Source of the DNA: Aphis gossypii | Taxonomy: Eukaryota; Arthropoda; Insecta; Hemiptera; Aphididae | Assembly: GCF_020184175.1 (NCBI RefSeq) | Contig: NC_065531.1 | Location: forward strand, 22,031,213 to 22,095,212 | Length of the DNA stretch: 64,000 bases | Direction of reading: 5' to 3' | Shown: in pieces, positions 41,101 to 53,486 of the stretch | Numbering within the stretch: position 1 is the first letter of the stretch | How the letters are laid out: every line of letters begins with the position of its first letter | The notes under the pieces: model-generated | Databases searched by the model: none | Told to the model about the DNA's origin: nothing | Seen by the model: only the letters and a program-made list of their open reading frames with translations | Translations under genes and position numbers: made by a program

Positions 41101-44100
41101 TTTTATAATTTTTATTTATATTATTTATATTTATTATATTAATTATATCAAAATTATATGAATACTAGTTGTCGAAGAATTGGGTGTCGACAAACTGGGA
41201 ATCAGCGAATCGAGAGTTTGCAAATTAGGAGTCGGCGAACTGGGAAATCACCCTTAAAATACCTATCTCATGTCAAAAATGTATATACCTAATAACATTT
41301 TTGTTATTTAATCATGTTGGTATTCAAAATATAAATTCATTTGAATAATTAGATAAAATATACTTAGAATACGTAATTGAATTATTTTCTAAAAATATGT
41401 ATTGAAAATAATTATTTGAGGGTAGGTAATGAAACGTGTTAAGTGTGCATTACTGTAATGATATTATTTTATTCGTAAAATACCTACGTCCCTACGTAAT
41501 TTTCGTTTAATTAATTATAAATATTAATATACGTTTTGACAACGTTTTAAGTTTCTCCAAACAATATTTTTTATAGCAAAAAATATCTAAAATTATTATT
41601 TTTTGTTTATATATACATCTAATTTTCACAAAAATTGGACTTGACACGACTATAAAATATTGTGTGTACATATTTATTTATAAAGTTTAAAGATTTCTAA
41701 AGTATATCAAATTCATGAAGAACATTAACATTCAATTTTTAAGAATTAGCTATTACAATTAAATTTGTAAAATTAAGAATTTGACATTTAAACTTCATAC
41801 ATTTATAAAAAAAATTGTATATATATTATATTGTATATTACCGATGTACTTAAATAACTATAAAAACTTATAAGGAATCTTGCTTAGAATGTTCAAGTTT
41901 TTTTTCATTAACATTTATACCAAAATTGTTTCACATTTTTGTGATAATTGAAGAATTTTGAGTTTTTAAAGACAGAAAAATCACAATTAATATAAAACCA
42001 ATATTTATATTCATGATTCATTGGTTCATTTAGATTCTAAACTTTAAAATTTAAAAAATTAATTATTAGATTTCTATTATGACGTATTTCATATATACCA
42101 ATAACTAAAATAATATACAACATAAATAACATTTTTTTTATATCATTTTAACTTTATTTGAAAATTAGTTTCGGAGTTAAAATATTGTGTTAAAAATAAT
42201 TCTAAAAATATAATTTATATACAAAAAGAAAAAAAAAAGAAAATAATAAAGAATGCGTATGATCAAAGAAGGATAATGTAATACTTAAAAAATCTTTTTT
42301 TGAGAAACAGATAAGAATATGTTTTTTGGGTGTCAAAGGTGATGTTGGAAGCTTTTAAAAAAGAAAATAAAAATAAAATAAATCACGTGTTTTATAATAT
42401 AAAAGTGATTCCCCCCAAACTTTTTCTAATCGCGGAACATTATTATTAGTTATTATAAATCACGACACACTTTGGATAAATATTATCTACTTATTGTATA
42501 ATACGTATATAATGATGTCGGGTACGTTCAATTTGTCGTGTCACACCATTCAAATTTCACACACACCCTTTGGAAAACACTGTTTTATATTGTTAAAATG
42601 TACTTAAATTCTAAATGTTTTAATTTTAAATATCAATAATATTCGAAATTATATTTTGTAATTTATTATTGATTTATAAACTAAACCGAATTCAAATTAT
42701 TTATATAATAGCAAAATCCATATTAATAAAGTATTTGAATTGAAATTGTATACATTTTTTTTTAGAAAATTTTGATTACAACATGGTAGTGTTAATCAAT
42801 GAAGACGCTGGCATTAAAAACTTGAACGATTTAAAAGGTAAGCGGTTGTGTCATCCAGGATTTTATAGAGGAGAACCAGGAAATGGATGGTCTAATTTAA
42901 TATCACAAGTAAGTTAATTAATAAATTATACCGAAAATTAATTTAGTAATTTATATAATATTTATATAATATTGAATATAAATTATATTATGGTACTTTT
43001 ATAATTTCAAATTAATAAATAAAAATATATACAATTTAAAAACTATACGGAGTATTTAAAAAAACATATATCATACTAGTATTAAATCTGAATTACTTTC
43101 AAATTGTATACAATATACATCGATAATTATTATTGTTATTAAGATCTAATATATTTATTACATCAAATCAAAATTAGTTTTACTAATCATAACTTAATAG
43201 ATCAATGAAGTATCCTTATTATAAAAAAACAAATCAATATTTAATTACATTTGTCTTTAATAAAATAAAAATTAAAATAAATTAAAATAAATTGATTACT
43301 TATTTTTAATTTGAAGCTTAAGTAATAACCTATTTGATTATTTCTTATGTATACAATCCTATATTATTGATTTTATTATAATACACTCCTATTCGTTTTA
43401 GTACTTTGAACGAATTATTGTTCCACAAAAGTGCGATCCACAATTAAGCCTAATAGAAAATCAATTAAAATCACTTTCTCAATTTTTTGACGAGTCTTGC
43501 AAACCAGGTCAATGGGATCCAGATCCTGATATGGATAATATATTAAGTAGGTAATTATAAACTTTATTATCCCATATATGATGAGTTTAATTTTAAACGT
43601 ACCTGCACAGAAGACAGATATCCAAATCTATGCGCAAATTGTAAGAACCCATCAAAATGCAACGATAATGATCAATTTTGGGGTAGACAGGGTGCATTAC
43701 AATGTTTAAGTGATTGTTTTGGAGATATTAGTTGGGCTAGACTATCCGACGTTAAAATACATTTCAAAGTAAATAAAACACAATTTACTATTAACATTTT
43801 TATAAGTGATTGTAATAATATTATACGTTGAAACTACATGCATGAATTTACTTGCATTTAAGGGTGACAGTACAAATGCTTGCAGTAAAATAAGTTTTCT
43901 ATGTCCTGATGGTACTTTACAATCATTGGATACTCCTAATCCATGCATTTGGGTATCTCGACCTTGGCCAGCCGTGATAACAAGAAAGTAAGTATAAATG
44001 CAACGCATAAATAAATAATCTTTACATTTACAAAAACAATTATAAAATTATTTCTAGTTCAACATCATTAAATATACAAAGAATGATTAACTACGTAAAT

Positions 44101-47100
44101 ACAGCTAAAGAATTAAAAAATGCGACATCATGGCAATGGGCCTTAAACAATTTACTTCAATACTATTCTGAACCTATTTCATCTAATATCATTAGAAGTC
44201 CAAAAGAATATATTTTTTCAGCTCCTGGTTATAGAAAAGCTGAAGAAAAAGGACAATTGTGCAAAGATCGTGGATATTCTATGTGCATTGAAACAATAAC
44301 AGCTCTAAAAAAATGCCAAGCACTCTCAGATATATCAATAAGTTATGGTATACAGCCAAAATTGAATTGTATACTCACTCCAAATTGTGCGAAAAAACTA
44401 AAAGATGGAGAAGTAGATATGATGGTATTAGATGCTGATAAAATTGCTTTTTTTAAAAGGTAAAAATGTTATTAAAACTCAAAATTAAAACCAAAATTAA
44501 TTATTTCACATTTTAGAAACTATGGTGTTTCAAAACCAGTACTTTATGCAACTTCACTTTATCACCATTTATATAGAAAAATGAGCGCTGTTATGTTAAC
44601 GAAAAATGCTGTCGGAGATCTTCAACAGCTAAAAGGAAAAAAAGCTTGCTTTCCTTTGTATGATGGTTATGGTAAAACAAAAAAATCATAAAATTATTGT
44701 TTAAGCAATATTATTTTCTTAAAAAAATGTTTTATAAAAATGTACACATTACAGGTTATAAATAATTTTCTTAGTTAATATTTGTGATACAAAAAATGTT
44801 TTAAATACTTTTAAATAGTTTTAAAACTATATTGTTTACAGAAAATCTAACTTACTTAATAATTTATAGTGTTATGTATTTGATATCAAGTGGTAAAAAT
44901 ATTTTATCTATCGAATATCTAATAATAATAGCTCTTATTAAAAGTATTTCAAATTAACTGGAAAAAACTAAACTGCGAGGACTAAGGATTTTACCGTCAA
45001 AATAAGGAAAAAAGTGACAAAAAACTAATTAACCAATTATTAAAGTTCAAATATATTACGAATAATGATTACTCGTATATCTATGATAATTAATAATTCA
45101 CATATTACAATTAAATTAATTTATTCAATACATACATAGATTAGTATAAATTATTATAAAAAAAAATTGAAAATATATTTTACAATAATGTATTAAGCTA
45201 AGTAAATTAATCACGAAAGAGATTTAAATTTTTTTTTTTTAATCATTGAGCATGATTGTTGTCACAAACTAGTTTTCTTTGTATTAAAATTGTATTTATT
45301 TTTACATTCATTACACCTATATAATATCTTAATCCTTAAAGCCCAAATATTGACCAATTTTTTATATTGCATGTTTGTAATAAATAGTTATAGACGTCAT
45401 CAGTCTATCATAATAGACCATAGTTTTTTTTTACTCAACACTGGTTGTTTACTTGCTACTCATTCAATAAATATTAAATGCTCGTTAATAAAAAAAAAAC
45501 GTATTATTCAGCATTCGAACATTACACAACATTTTTAAAAATTATTCTACTTCTGATTATGAAATTAAAATCACTATAGAAAATAGTATCAATTATTTTT
45601 TTTTAATTGAAGTTCCAAATACCTCAAATCAGGTATTATTCTAAGGATTTTTACCAATTGCCCAAACGGCCAAACACACTGAAAAGTTTGTTTTATGAAA
45701 TTTATTTGGATTATAATACTTATCCCTCCTTCAAATAAATATAGATTAATCAACCATCGAAATTCGAAGTAGGTATCAAAGATTGTGTAAACTTACATGA
45801 TTATTACTTATTAAAGGTTGGTTTTATTATTCTAGGGTTTTATAAATTATACAAATTTCAAATATTTAGTAGTAATTTAATCATTCGACTCGTATAAGGA
45901 AAATTATATTTATATAAGATGCCCATATTCATAAAGTCAACTGCCCTTTTGATTTTTCCTACTACCCAATTTGGGTCCTGCTGCCAGTCCTAAGGACTGC
46001 TTCAAACCATATAAAAAGTGGTTTCCATAGTCGTAACAATTATCAAGAAATTTAATGTGGCCAGTAAAATATTAATATTTTTTTGTATTTATAATAACTT
46101 TAATTTTTAGTTTGGAATTCATTTTTAATCACACTCAAACTAGAAAACATTGAATTATTTCCGAATAATAATACGATGAAAAACTTCTTCAAAGAAAGTT
46201 GTGCAATATTAAGTTCTAATCAAAACGCAATAGCAGAATGTGATTTTGATGGTTAAGTATAAATACAATACATTATTAATCTACTAAATAAGTAAAAAAA
46301 TAACTATTCATTTTTTAGATAATTTACCCGAAGATAGTAATAAAAACGGAATGTGGATTGAAACCCAAACACTTAGATGTATTATTGAAGGAGGTGGAGA
46401 TGTAGCATTTATTAATAGTCTTCATATTAATCAATATTTAGGTTAGTATAAAATATTTTAAATATTTTAATAAGATAACCTTATTGTATTTATATTTAAA
46501 ACATAATTCTATAATTTTCACAATAATACTATACTTATTTTTAGATATTTTAAGATCGCCATTAAACTTACCAAACAATTTTGACATACATAATTTTTCA
46601 ACTGTTTGCAATCGAAAATTTCATACTTCAGTTGATTGCTCATTATCGTGGTCTTACTATGGACATGTAAGTTTTTATAGATTAAGCCTTTATACATAAG
46701 CAATTTATATGTATAAACAAATGTAAAATAATGTCTTTATTAAAATTAAGTAAAAGATTAAAAATATAACTTAAATAAGACATTTTTATTATCGTATATA
46801 GGTGCTCACAGTTTTTAAATAACAAGCACTCTTCCTAAATAAAAGTCAATTATAGCGGTTCATAAAACTACGAAGACATGAGTTTTTATTTAATAATGAA
46901 CAATAACTACTAAATATTAGTAGTTAGTACTTATTAGTACTAACTAGCATGTAATTTTAATATCTGACTAATTTATAGTTAAAAACAATAATAATAAAAT
47001 AACCTTTCGTTATTTTGTTTGAATTGAATTAGAAGATATATTTGATTACAGACCAAATTTAACTATTTTTTTATTTTTTTTAGATATTAGCAAAACCAAA

Positions 47101-47541
47101 TATATCTTCAATTTCAAAAAAAGAAATGACCTCATTATTATTAAATATGGATATGACTTTTGGACGAAGAACCAAGTTAAATAATAATTTATTACCACCA
47201 GTTTTCTCTATGTATGGACCATTCGATGATTTTGCCGATCCTATATTTCCGGTAAAATGAATAATCTAAATACATAACTGTAGAATATCGGTTAATTTCT
47301 AATACATAATAATTTATCAATAATAAAAATATATTTGTATTACATACAGGCAGATACAGAAAAATTGGAAACCATTAAGCAGTTAAAGGAACACAGAACA
47401 CCAGTATCGCCACAGTACGAATCTTACATTCATATTTTAAATGATCTTAAGCCTACTGTAAGTTCTAGCGTCTCAATAATGCCATTTTCTTTTTTACAAT
47501 TACTTATACTTTTTAATTTATTATTTAAATATTGTATATAA
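38146..47541 (+). CDS. Transferrin-like protein, two lobes, GPI-anchor type tail
   Basis: Fourteen exons: 38146-38212, 38298-38409, 40125-40255, 42766-42908, 43402-43546, 43611-43768, 43863-43987, 44058-44459, 44517-44671, 46111-46251, 46319-46441, 46545-46666, 47084-47251 and 47350-47541. All junctions are GT-AG and in phase, giving 727 residues. Residues 1-19 form a signal peptide. The N-lobe (about 23-330) has KICVITSN, HCLRKILNGEADFGVFQAEE and LKGKRLCHPG. The C-lobe (about 335-690) has ISYGIQPKLNC, VLDAD, LKGKKACFP and CSLSWS. The end, after a Ser cluster, is hydrophobic (PFSFLQLLILFNLLF) as in GPI-anchored proteins. Of the canonical iron ligands, the N-lobe keeps only Tyr108 (Asp to Gln78, Tyr to Arg225, His to Pro288). 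The C-lobe keeps Asp419 and a His near 608 but lacks both Tyr. It is therefore probably an extracellular, membrane-tethered transferrin relative with little or no ordinary iron binding, as in insect transferrin 3-type proteins (subfamily inferred). Confidence 0.93.
40376..41252. mobile_element. hAT-like non-autonomous transposon, 877 bp
   Basis: An 8-bp direct repeat CTTAAAAT flanks it (40368-40375 and 41253-41260), the length expected for hAT elements. The left end is GGTTTGTTCCCTGTTCGCCG; the right end, reverse-complemented, is GGTGATTTCCCAGTTCGCCG. Degenerate copies of CCCAGTTCGCCGA and CCAATTTGCC crowd both ends as subterminal repeats. No transposase frame is present. It lies in intron 3 of the transferrin gene, away from the splice sites. 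Confidence 0.8.
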
Positions 47542-47673
47542 ATACTTATTATATAAAATAATTACGTGCCCTAATTTTGTTTTTAAATTGTGATAATATG
47601 TTATAATTATTGTTATTATTAATTAATAATACATTAAATGCATTCATAAATTGGTACTAAAATAGAAATATTA

Positions 47674-47679
47674 AATAAA
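47674..47679 (+). terminator. Likely poly-A signal of the transferrin gene
   Basis: AATAAA lies about 130 bases after the TAA stop at 47539-47541. The position is plausible, but the word is frequent in this AT-rich background. Confidence 0.45.
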
Positions 47680-48838
47680 AATATTGATAGTCTATTCCAC
47701 TTTATTAAAAAATTGTTAGTTTTTTTTCACCGTTACCTCTAAGCTAAGTGTTATTATAATGCTAAAAATGTACTCTCAAACCTACAATTATTTAAGTATT
47801 GAATAGGTACATAGAAACTAAATTATCGCCTAATATACAATAAGATCAACGTTATAAACTTAAGTTAAAAATTAAATAATCTTAGATCAATAAACATTAG
47901 AATAAATCACCATAATTCCATGTAGGTATACGAACCTTGAGTTTATTTAAATTTGTCTTAACTTAAATAACTAATCTATAGATAAATAAAATGTTATTAT
48001 TTAGACTTTTGGACTAATTTAGACTATTTCATATTTCCGTGTAACATTATCTTTTATAATTAACTATTACAAAATATAATGTTTATACTTAATACTGTAA
48101 CATTATTACTTTAAGTTAGTTATGTCTAATATTTTGCTCCTTAGAGTTTAATGAATATTCTGTGAACCCACTTATAGATCACTATAATTTACGAGTATAT
48201 ACCAGAAAATATAGTGTTTTATAATAAATATAAAAATTATTATAATAGACTCATATACTTAAAATATTGAAATTGGTAAAATTTTTATAAACAATGTAAC
48301 TATATTATATAGGTTTAGGTGGTAAACGCGTACATTTCAATAACATATTATATAAAATTTTTATTTATACATAAAAATGATGTAAACATTTAATAATTTT
48401 TTACTATTATTGCATAGATACTTAATCTTTATATTATGAGTATTATTAATTTATGATAACATTGATTTTTGTATTTATATTATACATACTATACACAAAA
48501 AGGCATTATTTTAAAAATTACGTATATAACAATAAATAAAAAAATTTGACTTGACTCGATCTCTGATGTCATATCAGATTATGAGAAATCAATTTTTGAC
48601 AAAAATATCAAGGTACCTACATAAAGTTACATAAAAATGTTTAAATAACACATTTATAATTTCGTAGAGTATCTGTAATGCTCTTTACATTTTACAAATT
48701 TGTTATTAAAATTAATAGAAGTTATCATAAATAATAATATTATGTTGACGGTTTTAGACATTTTTAATAATAAGTGATTTTTTTTTTTAATTCTCATAAG
48801 CTATTGATAAAATATAGAAATAATGAAAATTTTAAGTA
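47680..48838. other. AT-rich spacer downstream of transferrin
   Basis: Only AT-rich sequence and short tracts are visible, with no gene or structured element. Confidence 0.55.
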
Positions 48839-49012
48839 CAGTGAATAGTCTCGATAACTCGAGTTTTAAGGGAGGCAAAAATTAATTCGACCAATGTATT
48901 TTTCGAGTTACAAACATCTCATTGAGTGCAAACGAATTCCATAGGGACGAAAACAAATTCGAGTTATCGAGATTTTCGAGTTATCAAGGTTTGAGTTATT
49001 GAGACTCGACTG
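48839..49012. mobile_element. Pogo/Tigger-like MITE, 174 bp
   Basis: The left end begins CAGTGAATAGTCTCGATAAC and the right end, reverse-complemented, begins CAGTCGAGTCTCAATAACTC, with TA on both sides (48837-48838 and 49013-49014). Inside the right end TTCGAGTTATCGAG and TTCGAGTTATCAAGG occur side by side, so the terminal word is repeated. It is related to the element at 20097-20210. Confidence 0.75.
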
Positions 49013-49387
49013 TATCTTATTGAAGGAGCACAAAACACAAAAAAAAAGTTTTTTTAAAAAGCGTTCAATTCTAAGAGTAATGGAATTAGTTTAACACGAC
49101 TACTCGAATTATTCAATAAGTTTATGAGGAATTAAAAAAAAGACTCGTGACGTCATTGTATGACCAGTTTTGCCTTGATTGCCTATCTTATATTTTTATA
49201 CGTGTAAAAGTTGCTCACTTTATACACGATAATTCACCCTATCTTTAAAATATATTTATTTTCTTATTTTTTCTATACAATATACATAATACAGTTGTAT
49301 GCACTATTTATGTTAGTGTAACCATTTTTCTTAAGTGTTTTGTTTTGGGAAATGATTATATTTTTTCCGTTCAGTATAGGGACTCAA

Positions 49388-49987
49388 GGGCAAATGTAAA
49401 CTGGGCCCGTGATTACCATTTTTATTGTAAACTCGACTCCAAAAATTTTAGGTAATAAATTAGGTAGAATGAAAACTCGGATCGGAAATTTCAGATAAAA
49501 AAAATGTCCGTTGTAATCTCGACCCGATAATACATATTTACTGATAAAATATAATAAGCATGACATAATTTATTTTTAAAAATTAACTCTTAGAAAAAAC
49601 ACTTACAAAATACAAAAATAAGAAAATATCAGTGAGTGAATACGTTAAACACATGGCTTTTTATACTTTAAAAAATAGATTTATTCACTTTTACATCACA
49701 ATTTTTCTCTTATATTTTTACACAACAGTTTTACTTATATTTTTACATTTACAAATACACACTTACATTTATATAACGAATTTCATACTATGAATAATAT
49801 GAAAATGAAAATAATTTTTGGAGGATAATGCTAAATGGTTCTCAAAAATATCAGAAGAAAATTATAGGTACCTATTTAGGGGGACCGAGTTTACATCTAA
49901 ATTATTTTTACCTGAAAAACACACAGGCCTAGTTTACAATAGACCATTTCAACATTATTTTTCCTCGGGCCGAGTTTACAATCGCCC
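49388..49987. mobile_element. Mutator-like (9-bp duplication) non-autonomous element, 600 bp
   Basis: A 9-bp direct repeat GGGACTCAA flanks it (49379-49387 and 49988-49996). The left end GGGCAAATGTAAACTGGGCC pairs with the reverse-complemented right end GGGCGATTGTAAACTCGGCC. Further copies of TTGTAAACTCG, GTAATCTCGACCCG and CGAGTTTACA occur near both ends. A 9-bp duplication points to the Mutator/MULE group, though other groups can give it. No transposase is encoded; open frames inside, such as 49818-50084, are not genes. Confidence 0.72.
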
Positions 49988-49996
49988 GGGACTCAA

Positions 49997-51535
49997 ACAG
50001 TGGTGTACAACGGGTTTTATACCTACTATGCCTAAATTATATTATGTACAATATTTATTATTTGATATACGACCATTAAGATGAATAAAACAATACTGAC
50101 ATATGTATTAGGTAATTTATATTGACAATCATATTATACAAGTATGAAGTAGATTTATGAGGGGTACGTATAATTGTAGGCATACCTATTTCAATATTTG
50201 TATCAATTACCTACTGAATTACCCAACTAGGTACCTACCTACCTATATTATTGTAATTATTATTATTCTATTCTGTGTAATTATTAAAATACTGTTCTGC
50301 AACTAAACTAGTACTAAAATTACTTTTTTGTCATTATTATTAATTATTCATTCATTAGGTACCTAATACTTTTTTCATCAACTGAACGCTTTATACTAAT
50401 TTCCCTTTCTGTTAATAATAATATTATACCTATAATAGCTATTACTATACGTCATATTATTATTATTATGCACCTATTGTAAATGTGAATGTTTTATTGT
50501 ATAAAAAAAAACTGTTTTTTATTTTAAATTAAATATGTATTTAACTATTGTTGAACCATTATAAACTTGAACGGTTATTACTTATTTATAAGTTAGATAA
50601 GTAATTTATAAATATATTATGTATGGGTATTATAGTACGCTCATAGTATGAGTACCTAGGTACTATAAGTATAAGCGCATATTATGTGCATATTGTACAA
50701 AACAAAATATAAACGTTACCCATATGTTATGACTGCCTATAAATATATAAATATATTCCATGGTTATCATGAGTAACCACACGTTTGTGCGAGTATGACT
50801 AATAGTTCTGCCCGTGTATATGTTATAATTTACAAATAGGTATGGATGACGTATAATAGTTAATAAATATTAATTATTATTACTTACTTTTACCTATATA
50901 TCTGCAGTTGTTCGATATTTTTCACTAATTGACATAAAATAATGATATTCGTCTTTTTATACCTAAATATATTACATCAATGCTACTGCTACAATTAACT
51001 ATAAAAATTCCGGTTCTTTAAATAAATAGTTATTGAATAGGTACCTATTTAAATATATATACCTATATCTATTGTTGAAACTTAAAAATCTAAAAACAAA
51101 AAATAATGCATAATATATAACTGACAATTTATTGATAATAATTCAAACTATTCGAATCTTAAAAAGATTTATTAGCGTTAAAAAAGATGCAAACTAAAAT
51201 TTTTTTTTTTAATTTTAGATTTGTTATAATTTTGTTTTAAAACCTATCACTCAATAATAATAATTTATTATTAATTAACAATATTAACATAAAGATAAAG
51301 TAGTAATGTTGTGTGATAGCGGTGATTGAATACCTTGACGGTTGGTACCACGGTATAAAAGTAACGGGCGAATAAAAAACGTTTAACTTGTGAGTGATTA
51401 TTAATATACATTATTATTTTGTTTTCGAAAAAAGAAAAGAATTTTAAAAACCGTCAAGGCAAACGAAACTAATATATATATATATATGTATTGTATAATT
51501 ATATGTGTTGGAAAGGATATTTTTATGCAAATATG
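49997..51535. other. AT-rich spacer before the promoter region at 51.5 kb
   Basis: Many GGTACCTA and TACCTACC words and AT tracts are present, including (AT)n near 51473-51487. I see no gene. The last 200 bases may include distal promoter sequence for the gene starting at 52.4 kb. Confidence 0.5.
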
Positions 51536-52364
51536 CAATATGATATGAGGACATTACGTGCGCCTAGGAATACGAATAAAATGAGTGGTGAGGTCGAGGC
51601 TCAAGGCGTCGAGCTGGGCACACGTACGTGGTCGGCGGTGAACGCGGACAGGAATACGGGATATTGTTCGCGCCCGGAGATGGCCACACTGCAATGACAA
51701 CAACCCGTCAACCTAAAACCCATTCGTGTCGCGAAAAAATTCAGAAAAACTCAGTGCTCTCCGTCTCACTCGTTTGCAGTGAAAATGATTTTGCCCGACT
51801 GATATTCGCCAATCGCCACCGTGTTGTGATATTGTAGTTTTATGTACGTGTAAACCCGTGTACACCGTACTAGTACTACTGTAGTCTGTGCGCACGGAAA
51901 CCGTCCCGGGTGATATTATTAAGTACCATTAATAATATTATTAATATTTTTCTTGTTGTCATTTTTTTTTTTTTTTTTTTTGTTTTTGTTTGTGTAATAG
52001 ATTAATAGCAATACTGTTTTTCGTGTTCGATATAGTTAATAATTTTTTTTTTAATTCGTTTCTCTCTTTCTCCCGTTCGCTTTATTTATTAACCGCCGCC
52101 GCCTCACGCTATCATTTCACAGACGACAACACAGCCGTGTCGCGCTCCCTCGAGTCAGTGGGTGTTAGCTGTGTGTGCGCGCGTGTATCGTTCGTAAATC
52201 GTGTGTTTTGTCGGGTTCCTGTGTGCGACGCGTCCGTGCAATTAATTGTTTCCGATCACATCAATCACTGACAACGACCAAATCAATTTCAGCAGCCACC
52301 GAACGAACACCGATGTTGTCGCAAGAATGAGCGTTGCTGTGTGTTCAATGTGGCTCCCAGTCAA
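51536..52364 (+). promoter_or_regulatory. GC-richer promoter and 5' UTR region of an unidentified gene
   Basis: Base composition changes sharply from AT-rich flanks to a CpG-containing stretch with CGTGTGTCGC-type words, pyrimidine-rich TTTCTCTCTTTCTCCC near 52060, and a long T run near 51964-51981. It runs directly into the short coding exon at 52365-52433, so it is best read as core promoter plus long leader. The start of transcription was not fixed. Open frames here are short and unlikely to be proteins. Confidence 0.6.
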
Positions 52365-52383
52365 ATGGATAGGGACAATGTGA
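52327..52383 (+). other. Upstream ORF overlapping the proposed start codon
   Basis: An ATG at 52327 with A at -3 opens an 18-codon frame that ends in TGA at 52381-52383, overlapping the proposed main start at 52365 in another frame. If the leader is transcribed as proposed, this could lower translation of the main frame or favour the in-frame ATG at 52389, which has a better context (GCTATGG). Confidence 0.4.
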
Positions 52384-52433
52384 CTGCTATGGAAACTGAT
52401 AAAATAGTCGATGACGATATCGGTAGTCCTCAG
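52365..52433 (+). CDS. First coding exon of an unidentified gene (partial)
   Basis: An ATG at 52365 starts a 23-codon frame, MDRDNVTAMETDKIVDDDIG followed by SPQ, that ends at a good donor, CAG/GTAAAC, in phase 0. The peptide is acidic and shows no domain, so the product is unknown. The case rests on the GC-richer leader in front, the splice donor, and the contrast with surrounding AT-rich DNA. No later exon was found before the window end, so the first intron would exceed 11.5 kb, as is common for insect regulatory genes with long leaders. The start may instead be the in-frame ATG at 52389. A non-coding first exon is the main alternative. Confidence 0.5.
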
Positions 52434-52970
52434 GTAAACGCATATACCTTTAACCCTCGTATTAACATCGAAATCACCCAATCCTTTTGTTGTCCAGTCT
52501 CTCCTTTCACTTGATAAAACACGTTCAACGGACTCTAATGATCCAATAGGTAACTAGTAGTCATTTGGCACGATATTAAATGTTGCCAAAAATTGTATTG
52601 ATTTTGAGATTGAGAATTGTCTGTGTAGTGCCTAATCTTGATTATAATGGTCTACCTGTCTGTAGATTTGTTGGATATATTATATTTCATTAGGTAAATA
52701 GGTACCTATTTTGTTTCATGTTCAAAAATAGTTCTGATTATAAGATTTAACAAATACTACTGATATTACCACAGGTACCTATATACAAGGTATATTTAAT
52801 TTTAAGCAACTATCTGGCTTATTTAAAAACAAACAATATACAGGGTCTTTAAATACTTTAGGTCTTATTTTAGTTTATTATTTGTTGATAATATTAAAAA
52901 AATAAAATGTAAAATATAAAATATATAGGTAGGTAAGTAGGTAAGCAGATGAATGTTACAATAAATTAAC

Positions 52971-53486
52971 CAGGGCTTGAAAACGTTACAATAACGTTAT
53001 ATTTGACAAAAAAACGATTGAAATTTGTAAACTTAATTATAATGGAAAACGATAAACATAAATAATTAAATAGCACAAAACAAAACGTAACGTTTGACAA
53101 AATATATAATATATTATTAAATAAAACAGTATTTATATATTATACCTAGTACCTACCTATACCAATAAAAAAAATAATTAATTTAAATATTACCTATTAA
53201 AAAAATTTTAAAATTTAATATGTAGGTATTAATAGAATAATTTTATTGCCAATAGCTAATAGTGATGCCTTATTGTTCTGTTACTTTGAAACAGGTACGT
53301 AAATGCGTTTAATATTTAAATTCTGAAAAAAAAAACGCAAAGTTGTATAACGTTTTAAATTTGAATAATGATAAACGCAAAAGTTGAATAACGTTTTAAT
53401 TCTGAATAACGATAAACTGAAAATTCGTGTAACGGTTTTATTTAAAATAACGTAAAACAAAATTTTTTTTTCAAATTCAAGCCCTG
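52971..53486. mobile_element. hAT-like MITE with internal ACG-rich repeats, 516 bp
   Basis: The left end CAGGGCTTGAAAACG and the reverse-complemented right end CAGGGCTTGAATTTG share 11 bases, and CAGGG ends are common in hAT elements. The flanks AAATTAAC and CAATTAAT may be a decayed 8-bp duplication (6 of 8). The right half contains repeated AATAACGATAAAC, AACGTTTTAA and GTTGTATAACG words at about 45-bp spacing. No transposase is present. Confidence 0.65.

Noticed and set aside
44083..44463. 126-codon open frame as a separate gene
   Set aside because: It is exon 8 of the transferrin-like gene; the frame continues on both sides through GT-AG junctions.
49384..50084. Small open frames on both strands within 49.4-50.1 kb
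   Set aside because: They fall on the inverted-repeat ends of the Mutator-like element and have no protein features.
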